A stretch of DNA of 5,203 bases from Deltaproteobacteria bacterium (GTDB taxonomy: Bacteria > SAR324 > NAC60-12), in the NCBI GenBank assembly GCA_002707655.1, contig PANO01000075.1, forward strand, positions 1 through 5,203. The letters are read 5' to 3'. Shown piece by piece: positions 1 through 5,203 of the stretch; the stretch's first letter is position 1, and each line of letters begins with the position of its first letter. A program made the position numbers and the translations under genes. The notes under the pieces are model-generated. The model did not search any database, had not been told where the DNA came from, and was given only the letters and a program-made list of their open reading frames with translations.

Positions 1-2
1 GC

Positions 3-65
3 TTGCGCACCCTCGTCCGCCAGCTTTCCCGCGTCCAGCACGGTCGGCAGCTTCGCGGGGCGTGA
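3..65 (+). CDS. Possible C-terminal end of a gene entering from the left (partial, weak)
   Basis: One forward frame is open from the left edge to a TGA at 63-65 and would end in LRTLVRQLSRVQHGRQLRGA. The Arg/Leu/Gln-rich composition could be the end of a helical protein, and a strong terminator-like hairpin starts about 60 bases later, as expected for a gene end. Against this, all three forward frames stay open for a similar length, and one reverse frame also reads plausibly (RPAKLPTVLDAGKLADEGAQ) but has no convincing start. Only 20 codons are visible, so no family can be named. Confidence 0.2.
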   Translation: MRTLVRQLSRVQHGRQLRGA

Positions 66-123
66 CCTGACCTGACTCTTATGGAGTCACCCACTAACGC
101 TCCGTCGGTGGGGTGAACGGTAT

Positions 124-177
124 ACGCGGATTCAACTCGTAAGTGCAACAGGCGGGTTGAATCCGCGTGCTGTTTTT
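124..177 (+). terminator. Strong hairpin plus T-run, probable rho-independent terminator
   Basis: Arms 124-139 and 153-168 pair over 16 bp with a single T-G wobble (137/155), around a 13-base loop (140-152). The hairpin is followed after four bases by TTTTT at 173-177. On the - strand the wobble becomes an A-C mismatch and no T-run follows, so it fits a + strand terminator best. It could still slow transcripts leaving the - strand gene that stops at 256. One arm plus the loop also resembles an insertion-sequence end, which is treated as a separate finding. Confidence 0.5.
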
Positions 178-207
178 ATGCTATCTGATGTCATAAGTCC
201 AGTTCCA

Positions 208-229
208 GATTTGACCCACTCGATTTGAC
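208..229. repeat. Short direct repeat, GATTTGAC twice
   Basis: GATTTGAC occurs at 208-215 and again at 222-229, a 14-base period, and is followed immediately by a run of six T. On the other strand this reads GTCAAATC twice, about 30 bases beyond the stop of the gene ending at 256. The repeat is exact, but its meaning is open. It may be chance, a binding site, or a remnant of a multi-repeat insertion-sequence end. Confidence 0.4.
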
Positions 230-255
230 TTTTTTGTGATAGTAATGTCATTTTC

Positions 256-1551
256 TCAGCGGACGCCAAGCCGGGGCAAGAGCGGAATGATCAGTTCCAG
301 CAGGGTGCTGAAGGGGGCCAGCTCGATTTCCCGATCAAGCAGCAAATCCAGTGGATGCACTGGAGTCCCGGAGGTGTCGAGACAACGTCCACATGTCAGG
401 GCAGCGGTGCGGATTGTGGCGAGCCTTTCCCGATCAAACAACTCCAACGCAGCCCACCCGTTGCGGTACTTGTCAAGATACTCAACCTGTTCAAAACTGC
501 CGAAGCAGGTGAGTCCGTTGCACGGCACCAGCGCGGTGTACAGCGGGAGCAGCGCCGGACTCAGTGTTTTTGCCCGCAAGCCCTCCAGCACCACAGCAAG
601 CGTCAAGGGCATCGTCACGGTCCGTCCCCGCAGTTCTCCCTGCTCACAACGTAGGACTTCCATGCGCTTGCGGCCTTGCTGTTCCGCTGGAATCGTGTAC
701 CACGGGACTTCCGGAAACGCTCTTTCTGCTCGCACCCGACACTCCATGTCAAAGTGCATCCGGTGCAGCGCATGGTCCGGGTTGGGCAAGACGGCAAGCA
801 GGTACTCGCGAATGACCTCGTTGAGCTCGAAGTAAACAAGGTCCGCTTCCGGATGCAACTTACGCATCTGTTCCGCAGCAAAACGATTCGCCCATGTCGA
901 AAACGGCTCGCCACAGACAGGCTCCGGAGCCAAACCACGCACGATCTCGGTGAGGTGTGGCCAAAGCAACGAGAGCTTTTCCGGAATCGGTGAGTCACCT
1001 ACCCGCGCATCGCGCCAGTTTCCGGAGATCAGCGAGAGGCGGCGTTCGCCCCCGTCGCGGGCACGGTCCGCGTCGGCTCGGCGCAACTCCGCAAATCCCG
1101 GAGCTTGCGGAGCAACCACATTTTCTAATGGAAACCGTCTATCCAGATTGAGGCATCCGGACCATGCTGCATTGGCGAAGGGAACCCCTGAATACGCACC
1201 GATCAAGTAGCTCTCGCCCTGCGGCAGTCCGGAGAGAGCCAAACGGTGCAGTGCCAAAAAAGTTGGCCCTTCCGAAGCTGTGAGGTGCGTGGCGGTTTGC
1301 AGGGTTCGGGTGCGTTGCAAGGAGGCCAGCCAATCCTGAGCTTGTGACGCTTCTGCATTCAAACGACGGAACTCCGCAGTCAGTGCTGCGAGCAATTCCG
1401 GCTCCAGTTCAGGAAAATGACGGGGCGTCGTCCAGAGGGATTTTGCATAATCGGCAAGTGTGGTTCCCCCATGTTGTCGCACAACGGTCGCCAAGCGGAA
1501 CCGTCCAGCAGCTTCCAAGGCTAAGGCGGTCTCAACAGGAGTTTGGAGCAT
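256..1551 (-). CDS. Unrecognised 431-residue cytoplasmic protein
   Basis: I do not recognise this family. The frame is open for 431 codons, from ATG at 1551 to TGA at 258-256, with codon use and residue composition typical of a real protein. There is no signal peptide or membrane helix, so it is probably cytosolic. The N-terminal third is Ala/Leu-rich and helical. Residues 235-300 are the most family-like stretch, with a Tyr/Glu-rich segment (YFELNEVIREY, 240-250), then HRMHFDMECRVRAERAFPEVPWY (263-285, written here only to show His/Glu/Trp/Tyr density). Another dense segment is PCNGLTCFGSFEQVEYLDKY (343-362). CGRC at 387-390 could bind a metal or form a disulfide, but no second pair is obvious. 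The gene is divergent from dut with a 66-base gap. No Shine-Dalgarno sequence precedes the ATG, but no longer start is available. Confidence 0.78.
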   Translation of the reverse strand: MLQTPVETALALEAAGRFRLATVVRQHGGTTLADYAKSLWTTPRHFPELEPELLAALTAEFRRLNAEASQAQDWLASLQRTRTLQTATHLTASEGPTFLALHRLALSGLPQGESYLIGAYSGVPFANAAWSGCLNLDRRFPLENVVAPQAPGFAELRRADADRARDGGERRLSLISGNWRDARVGDSPIPEKLSLLWPHLTEIVRGLAPEPVCGEPFSTWANRFAAEQMRKLHPEADLVYFELNEVIREYLLAVLPNPDHALHRMHFDMECRVRAERAFPEVPWYTIPAEQQGRKRMEVLRCEQGELRGRTVTMPLTLAVVLEGLRAKTLSPALLPLYTALVPCNGLTCFGSFEQVEYLDKYRNGWAALELFDRERLATIRTAALTCGRCLDTSGTPVHPLDLLLDREIELAPFSTLLELIIPLLPRLGVR

Positions 1552-1617
1552 GGGATGCTTGCAGTTTCAGCAAAAGCCGCTAGGGTGCGAAGGGAACACT
1601 TGCACTCAAAACACGAA
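1552..1617. promoter_or_regulatory. Divergent spacer that should hold promoters for dut and the 431-residue gene
   Basis: These 66 bases separate two divergent starts, so both promoters must lie here or inside the opposite coding region. The best + strand candidate is TTGCAG (1559-1564), then 16 bases, then TAGGGT (1581-1586), a poor match to sigma70 consensus. A purine-rich GAAGGGA near 1588-1595 is over 20 bases before the dut ATG, too far to act as a normal ribosome binding site. No operator-like palindrome is evident. Confidence 0.3.
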
Positions 1618-2058
1618 ATGTCCACAGTTCTCAAAATTCAGTGTCACTATCCCGGAATGCCCACCCCTCAGCGGGGACACGCTTCCGATGCCGGATTGGA
1701 CCTTACGGCAATGTCGGTTGAGCAAAAACGCCACGACATCTTTTTCTTTGACACCGGAGTTTCGGTGCAGGTGAGTGCTGGATTCTACACTGAAATCGTG
1801 CCCCGCTCCAGCATCATCAAAACGGATTTCCTGCTTGCTAACAGCATCGGGGTCATTGATCCGGACTACCGAGGCCGCATCTTCGTGCCCTTCCGTCACC
1901 TCGGCAAGGGCGATGGTGTCGAAGCCGCCGAGCGATTGCTTGGACAGCGCATCGCCCAACTGCTCGTGCGGCGGCTGGAGCCTTGCACCGTCGAAATCGT
2001 CGAAATGCTGGGAACCACAGAACGCGGCTCCGGAGGCTTCGGCAGCACCGGAGTTTGA
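1618..2058 (+). CDS. dut: dUTP diphosphatase (dUTPase)
   Basis: The enzyme hydrolyses dUTP to dUMP and diphosphate, keeping uracil out of DNA and supplying dUMP for thymidylate synthesis. It is cytosolic, and the family is normally a homotrimer whose active sites form between subunits. All five family motifs are visible in the 146-residue product: motif 1 ASDAGLDLTA (22-31), motif 2 PRSSI (62-66), motif 3 GVIDPDYRGRI (78-88), motif 4 GQRIAQLLV (109-117) and motif 5 RGSGGFGSTG (136-145). Motif 3 carries the expected catalytic Asp81 and uracil-contacting Tyr84. The protein ends one residue after motif 5, as is usual. The frame is open upstream to an ATG at 1543, but those 25 residues are basic, unlike the family, and would overlap the divergent gene. 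The start at 1618 gives the standard length. No good Shine-Dalgarno is present. Confidence 0.95.
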   Translation: MSTVLKIQCHYPGMPTPQRGHASDAGLDLTAMSVEQKRHDIFFFDTGVSVQVSAGFYTEIVPRSSIIKTDFLLANSIGVIDPDYRGRIFVPFRHLGKGDGVEAAERLLGQRIAQLLVRRLEPCTVEIVEMLGTTERGSGGFGSTGV

Positions 2059-2059
2059 C

Positions 2060-2728
2060 TCAAAATCCCCAATACAATCCGAGCAGGCTGGAGACGCCTC
2101 CGAGTTCGAGAACCTTTGCTTCGGTGGGGGCGAGGAGCGGGGCGGAGGTCGCTTGTTGGTTCAGGAAAACCCCCCACGATCCGAAAGGAATGCGCACGCC
2201 AAGGTTGTAGTAAACGGGACTGGTAGCTTGCCCAAAGAAGGTGCTGGCGTACCAGACGTTGTTGATCTTGACCAACTCCTGCACCTGTGCGTAGTGGCTA
2301 CCGGTGCCAAAGCCGAAGTAGGGGTAGATGCCGCCCATACGCAGGTGGTAGGTGAGTCCGTAGTAGAGCGCACGGGAACTGATGCTCACCTCGGAGCCAT
2401 CGGCAAAGGTCAGCTTGTTGGCATAGGTGGACATGCCGATTCCAAAACCTGCCGCCCAGCCGTTCATGATGTGATAGAAATCGAAACGGACTTGCAGAGG
2501 CTTCACCTGACGACTGCCCTTCATAGTGCCGTTGCGGGTCGCGATGGTGCTGAGGTAGCTTTCGCCCTCACCAATGCCTGGGGCAACCCTTGCGGTGTCT
2601 TGAATTCCGGAGGTGGCTGAAAAGTAGAGGAAGGTCTGCTTGATTGCCCACGCCGAGGGCGCTGCTGCTAACACCAGCCCTCCCAACACGGCGAGGAGCG
2701 CGAGTTTCATGCCGATGCGTCTCACCAT
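2060..2728 (-). CDS. Small outer-membrane beta-barrel protein
   Basis: The predicted product has 222 residues. It starts with a signal peptide: basic n-region MVRRIGMK, a Leu/Ala/Val core, and an AWA cleavage site near residue 28, followed by IKQTF. The mature part of about 194 residues alternates polar and hydrophobic residues and is rich in Tyr, Gly and Phe (for example ALYYGLTYHLRMGGIYPYFG). It ends in LYWGF, and a terminal Phe is the usual BAM recognition signal of outer-membrane barrels. The size suits an eight-stranded, OmpW-like barrel, but I cannot assign a family or ligand. ATG at 2728 overlaps the stop of the upstream barrel gene (ATGGTGA), suggesting translational coupling. GTG at 2734 and ATG at 2710 are alternatives, the latter still giving a complete signal peptide. 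Its stop lies one base from that of dut on the opposite strand. Confidence 0.82.
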   Translation of the reverse strand: MVRRIGMKLALLAVLGGLVLAAAPSAWAIKQTFLYFSATSGIQDTARVAPGIGEGESYLSTIATRNGTMKGSRQVKPLQVRFDFYHIMNGWAAGFGIGMSTYANKLTFADGSEVSISSRALYYGLTYHLRMGGIYPYFGFGTGSHYAQVQELVKINNVWYASTFFGQATSPVYYNLGVRIPFGSWGVFLNQQATSAPLLAPTEAKVLELGGVSSLLGLYWGF

Positions 2729-3870
2729 TGCCACCCCAACTCGGTGAAGAGTACGAAATCCGTTTCATTCTGGAAGTTGCTGTAATCCTGAATGAAACCC
2801 ACATCCCAGTGCAGTTGTGTACCCCAGCGCATTTTTGCCCCCATCGCAATCACGCTGGTGGGGATGGTGAGCGCAAAGTTGCGCTGCTCCTGCACTCCCA
2901 CCACATTGGCCTCCTGTACACGCAGGGTTGCACTCGTCTTGGGGAAGACGCTCGTTTGTGACATCTGCTGATAAACCAGCGAAAAATCCTCGCTCCAGCG
3001 ATGCTCCAACGCGATGAAGCGGTGGCGGAGGGAACTGGCAAGGCCATTGTTTTTGTCAATGCGGGTGGTGCCATCTCCGAAGTACGCCAGCCAACTGCCG
3101 AAGCCTTTTGAGAAGAGCAGGTAGTGCCCCCAGTCGTTGCCACCACTGCGGATAAACTGCTTGATCCCCGTGCGATCCGTGTTGCCTACCTTGTACTCCA
3201 GCTTGAGGCTGATGGCGGGCAGCAACTCCCCGCCTTTGATGAAACTCCACTTCAACCCGGCAGAAGGCTCTCCGGCGACATGCGTGAAGGTTTCCTCGCT
3301 TGCGTAAAGAAACGCTCCGTCCTTGACCACATAAAAGGCATAGGTGTTCCGGGGCGAGTAGGCACGCCACCCGCCTCCAATAGAGGAATTGGAAACCCCG
3401 ATCATGTCGTGAACCTTCTCGATGTAGGGGTCCATGAAGCCGCCGTCAAAGGTTAGGAAGGGCATCCGCAACGAAAGCTCCAGCGAGTTCGTGAGACCAT
3501 AGCGCCAGTCGAGCGTATGTCGTTGGGTTTCGACATCAAGGTAGAGGCTGAAGCCGCGCACTGTGTTGCCGTTCTCGTCGAGGAAATCTGCAATCGTCAA
3601 CCCTCGCTTGAACTCGGTCGTGGTTATCTGCTTGCTGGGCGCCTGCGTGTTGTAGAACGAGTTGGCAGTCGCGTAGCCATAGGAAAGTCTTGCCGTGCCC
3701 CTGGGCAAGGTTTCCGGGCTTTCCGGATGGACGGCGAGGAACTGGTGCGTCAGGGGGTAGTGCGTCCTGACTTCAAACGGCCCCAGCCCGGTGTTTGGCG
3801 TACGCGCAAAGGTCGCACCACTCCACCCTAGCAGTCCGAGCAGAAGGAATAGAATATGCTTTGGCCTCAT
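2722..3870 (-). CDS. DUF3187-like outer-membrane protein
   Basis: The predicted product has 382 residues. Residues 1-22 form a signal peptide (MRPKH n-region, Leu-rich core, ending ATFA). The mature start GLGPFEVRTHYPLTHQFL (from residue 28) followed by LPRG (55-58) matches my memory of the DUF3187 family, predicted outer-membrane beta-barrels of unknown function. The rest is barrel-like: Gly, Tyr and Trp-rich alternating strands such as HTLDWRYGLTNSLELSLRMP, and a C-terminal ELGWQW with an aromatic last residue. The frame is open further upstream to 3924, with another ATG at 3891. Those 18 extra residues would push the signal peptide inward, so 3870 is preferred even though no start has a well-placed ribosome binding site. 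It is the first gene of a two-gene unit with the small barrel gene. Family assignment rests on recalled motif similarity, not on a search. Confidence 0.82.
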   Translation of the reverse strand: MRPKHILFLLLGLLGWSGATFARTPNTGLGPFEVRTHYPLTHQFLAVHPESPETLPRGTARLSYGYATANSFYNTQAPSKQITTTEFKRGLTIADFLDENGNTVRGFSLYLDVETQRHTLDWRYGLTNSLELSLRMPFLTFDGGFMDPYIEKVHDMIGVSNSSIGGGWRAYSPRNTYAFYVVKDGAFLYASEETFTHVAGEPSAGLKWSFIKGGELLPAISLKLEYKVGNTDRTGIKQFIRSGGNDWGHYLLFSKGFGSWLAYFGDGTTRIDKNNGLASSLRHRFIALEHRWSEDFSLVYQQMSQTSVFPKTSATLRVQEANVVGVQEQRNFALTIPTSVIAMGAKMRWGTQLHWDVGFIQDYSNFQNETDFVLFTELGWQW

Positions 3871-3988
3871 TTCTTGGTCACACGGCTCCATGCTCCCCAA
3901 ACCGACGGGGAAGTGATTGGACATAGTTCCAGTTCTGACATCGGCAGGATGCCCGAAAACTTGAGGGAAAAACGTAGCAAAAACGGGG
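3871..3988. promoter_or_regulatory. Divergent spacer between barrel operon and triple-HTH gene
   Basis: These 118 bases separate head-to-head starts and must hold promoters for both units. An imperfect dyad lies at 3941-3956 (TCGGCA, three bases, TGCCCGA, with one bulged C), roughly mid-spacer, where an operator would be reasonable. GTTCCAGTTC at 3926-3935 contains a short direct repeat. No -35/-10 pair close to sigma70 consensus stands out on either strand. The leader directly before the ATG at 3989 is A-rich and ends in GGGG touching the start codon; GAGGG at 3963-3967 is too distant to be a normal ribosome binding site. Confidence 0.35.
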
Positions 3989-5005
3989 ATGGCGAAACTG
4001 AACGAGATGGTCCGGGAATTTCGGAACTCGGTGAACCAGAGCGTGGAGGGACTGGCGTTGCTGTTGGGAATGCCACCGGAGGACTATGCACGACTGGAGG
4101 AGGACTGGATTCCTCCGGATGATGTCCTTGAACGGCTCTGCTCGCTCTTCGAGTGGAACTTTCAGGACACCAAGCGCAGTGCTCTGCAATCCACCGGAGA
4201 ACCCGCTGAGTCCCAAGCTCCAAGCCCCCCGCCTAAACTTCTACAGTCTGGCCTCCCACCCAAATTCTCAGAGATGTTGCGGGAAGCACGGGAAACGGTG
4301 GGGCAGTCTCCGGAAGGCGTGGCCACTCTGCTGGGCATCGACTCGCAGTTCTACCTCTCGATTGAACAAGGACTCACCCCGAGCGACGACCTGCTCCAGC
4401 AGATTTGTTCGCTCTTCCACTGGAACTACCGTCACGTCCGGCAGCGACTCATCAACCGCAACGCCGCCATGTTGTTCCAGAGGCCAACCGACAGCACACC
4501 TCCGGAAACGACAGAAACGGCTCTGGCTCCTGCACCCGGACCTGCGCTGGGAACACGAATTCAGGAGCAGCGTGAAGCGGTGGGGCAAACATTGGACGGG
4601 CTTTCGATTCTGCTCGAAATCAGCCCGGAGTTTCTGGCAGACCTCGAAAACGGCGTGACGAATCCGGATGCCGCCCTGTTGCGCCGCATTGCCACACTGT
4701 TTCAGTGGAACTTCCACGAACTCCAGCTTGCCGAACTAAAACGCCGACTTCCAGATTTCCACCCTGCGGTGATGCGCCTGCCCAACGACGCGCAACCCCA
4801 GCAGCGCCAGCGACTCAAAAGCTTGCAAGACGCCATCGCCGAACCGTGGCTGCGGCTCACGGCCAAACAGCAGGAATCCGTCCTCGCGCAACTCGAACTC
4901 ATCCGGGACACGGTGCGGCGTTGGGGCACTCCGCCTGCGGCGCCAGCAGCAAAACCTCCCGCCGCCGCCGAACCGGAACCCAAATCCGGAAAAACCAAAC
5001 CATGA
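3989..5005 (+). CDS. Protein with three tandem XRE-like helix-turn-helix units
   Basis: The 338-residue product contains three homologous units at about 3-64, 92-154 and 187-250. Each has a helix ending in VNQ/VGQ, then an XRE-type HTH (SVEGLALLLGMPPEDYARLE, SPEGVATLLGIDSQFYLSIE, TLDGLSILLEISPEFLADLE). Each ends with PDD/SDD/PDA, a Leu-rich helix, and a signature CSLFEWNF, CSLFHWNY or ATLFQWNF. The units diverge too much to be a recent DNA duplication and are joined by Pro/Ser/Thr-rich linkers (65-90, 158-186). Residues 255-312 look helical and amphipathic (LTAKQQESVLAQLELIRDTV), possibly for dimerisation. Residues 314-338 are a Pro/Ala/Lys tail. There is no signal peptide, so it is cytosolic. 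DNA binding is inferred from the fold; degenerate units could instead bind protein. Start 3989 is supported because AKLNEM aligns with PKFSEM of unit 2. Its TGA overlaps an ATG of the next gene (ATGA). Confidence 0.85.
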   Translation: MAKLNEMVREFRNSVNQSVEGLALLLGMPPEDYARLEEDWIPPDDVLERLCSLFEWNFQDTKRSALQSTGEPAESQAPSPPPKLLQSGLPPKFSEMLREARETVGQSPEGVATLLGIDSQFYLSIEQGLTPSDDLLQQICSLFHWNYRHVRQRLINRNAAMLFQRPTDSTPPETTETALAPAPGPALGTRIQEQREAVGQTLDGLSILLEISPEFLADLENGVTNPDAALLRRIATLFQWNFHELQLAELKRRLPDFHPAVMRLPNDAQPQQRQRLKSLQDAIAEPWLRLTAKQQESVLAQLELIRDTVRRWGTPPAAPAAKPPAAAEPEPKSGKTKP

Positions 5006-5006
5006 C

Positions 5007-5203
5007 TTGGATGAAACATTCCCCCCTTTCGCAAAGGGGGGCAGGAGAGATTTTCGGTTCGTTCTCGCACTTGCACTCTGTGTCGGACTGGCCTCTCCGC
5101 TTTCCGCCCAAGCCTTGCTCAAGCTCGGCTCCGCACGTCCGGACGAGGTGTTGACCTATGAGGAGGAAACGCTCTCCAGCACCACGGTACGGGACAACAA
5201 CAG
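5007..5203 (+). CDS. Exported protein, 5' part only, start disrupted or displaced
   Basis: From about 5049 the frame encodes a clear signal peptide core, RFVLALALCVGLASPLSAQA, followed by LLKLGSARPDEVLTYEEETL, and stays open to the right edge, so this is a periplasmic or outer-membrane protein of unknown family. The start is the problem. The natural ATG codons at 5002 (overlapping the previous stop as ATGA) and 5011 (ATGAAA) lie in another frame that reaches a stop at 5152-5154. The only usual start codon in the signal-peptide frame is TTG at 5007, giving MDETFPPFAKGGRRDFR before the core; coordinates here use that. Alternatives are one missing base in the C6 or G6 run (giving MKHSPPFAKGGRRDFR from 5011), or a real frameshift caused by the palindromic element at 5017-5054. 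Translational coupling with the triple-HTH gene is likely. Confidence 0.6.
   Translation, partial: MDETFPPFAKGGRRDFRFVLALALCVGLASPLSAQALLKLGSARPDEVLTYEEETLSSTTVRDNN
5017..5054. repeat. Palindromic interspersed-type element inside the start of the exported-protein gene
   Basis: The core is a perfect 9-bp stem, CCCCCCTTT (5021-5029), loop CGC (5030-5032), AAAGGGGGG (5033-5041), followed by CAGGAGAGATTTT. Short C-rich/G-rich palindromes of this type, often followed by a GGGGATTT-like tail, are dispersed in many copies in diverse bacterial genomes. When translated they give peptides like PPFAKGG or PPLRKGG, and both appear here in different frames. Only one copy is visible in this window, so its repetitive nature is recalled knowledge. 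It lies 12 bases after the stop of the HTH gene, where the RNA hairpin would also affect translation initiation of the next gene. Confidence 0.65.

Noticed and set aside
61..114. Small hairpins (GACTC/GAGTC; CACCCAC/GTGGGGTG) left of the main terminator
   Set aside because: They are short, one contains a bulge, and neither has a T-run; they are not separable from chance in GC-rich DNA.
236..835. Forward open frame of 199 codons antisense to the 431-residue gene
   Set aside because: The product is Ser/Arg-rich, low-complexity-like and lies wholly inside a longer, more protein-like reverse gene.
1543..1617. 25-residue N-terminal extension of dUTPase from an earlier ATG
   Set aside because: The extension overlaps the divergent gene start and adds basic residues not seen in the family, whereas the 146-residue form has the usual length.
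1775..2620. Forward open frame of 281 codons spanning the dut/barrel junction
   Set aside because: It overlaps the dut motifs in another frame and runs antisense to the signal-peptide barrel gene; its translation is Ser/Pro/Ala-rich with no recognisable domain. It is best explained as a shadow of two GC-rich genes.
4268..4717. Reverse open frame of 149 codons inside the HTH gene
   Set aside because: It is antisense to three recognisable repeated HTH units and has no motif of its own.
5002..5154. 50-codon frame from the ATGA-overlapping ATG to the TGA at 5152
   Set aside because: After the first five codons it reads through the palindrome and then out of frame across the obvious signal peptide, so it is not a credible product. 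It is kept only as evidence for the disrupted start.
1..5203. CRISPR array, tRNA, rRNA or riboswitch
   Set aside because: No regularly spaced long repeats, no cloverleaf with a TTCGAATC-like arm, and no recognisable aptamer core were seen in the few non-coding stretches.

Overview
This looks like a chromosomal window from a moderately GC-rich Gram-negative bacterium. Two neighbouring genes encode signal peptides followed by beta-barrel-like proteins with an aromatic last residue, which implies an outer membrane. Clear Shine-Dalgarno sequences at normal spacing are missing in front of almost every start. That would fit lineages such as Verrucomicrobiota or Bacteroidota relatives, but the sequence does not settle the phylum. 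Coding is dense: five complete genes and one partial gene.

Layout. Positions 1-255 are a non-coding or gene-end stretch. It holds a strong 16-bp hairpin followed by a T-run (probable rho-independent terminator on +), a short direct repeat, and possibly the last 20 codons of a gene entering from the left. Positions 256-1551 (-) encode an unrecognised 431-residue protein. It is divergent from dut (1618-2058, +), a dUTPase with all five motifs. dut converges on an outer-membrane pair on the - strand with a single base between stop codons. That pair is a DUF3187-like barrel (3870 to 2722) followed, with a 7-base overlap, by a small 222-residue barrel (2728 to 2060).

After a 118-bp divergent spacer comes a + strand protein (3989-5005) built of three tandem degenerate XRE-type helix-turn-helix units, a helical C-terminal segment and a Pro/Ala-rich tail. 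Its stop overlaps an ATG (ATGA) belonging to the next gene, whose product has an obvious signal peptide and runs off the right edge. That next gene is broken or displaced at its start. A palindromic element (C6T3 / A3G6 stem) sits between the ATG codons and the hydrophobic core of the signal peptide, and leaves them in different frames.

How the genes fit together. dut is nucleotide-pool housekeeping and appears unrelated to its neighbours. The two barrel genes form a translationally linked pair. The triple-HTH protein and the exported protein behind it look like a second pair, and its promoter region is shared head-to-head with the barrel operon. It could therefore regulate one or both, but this is inferred from position only. 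The best candidates for something not well described are the three-unit HTH protein and the repeat-invaded signal peptide.
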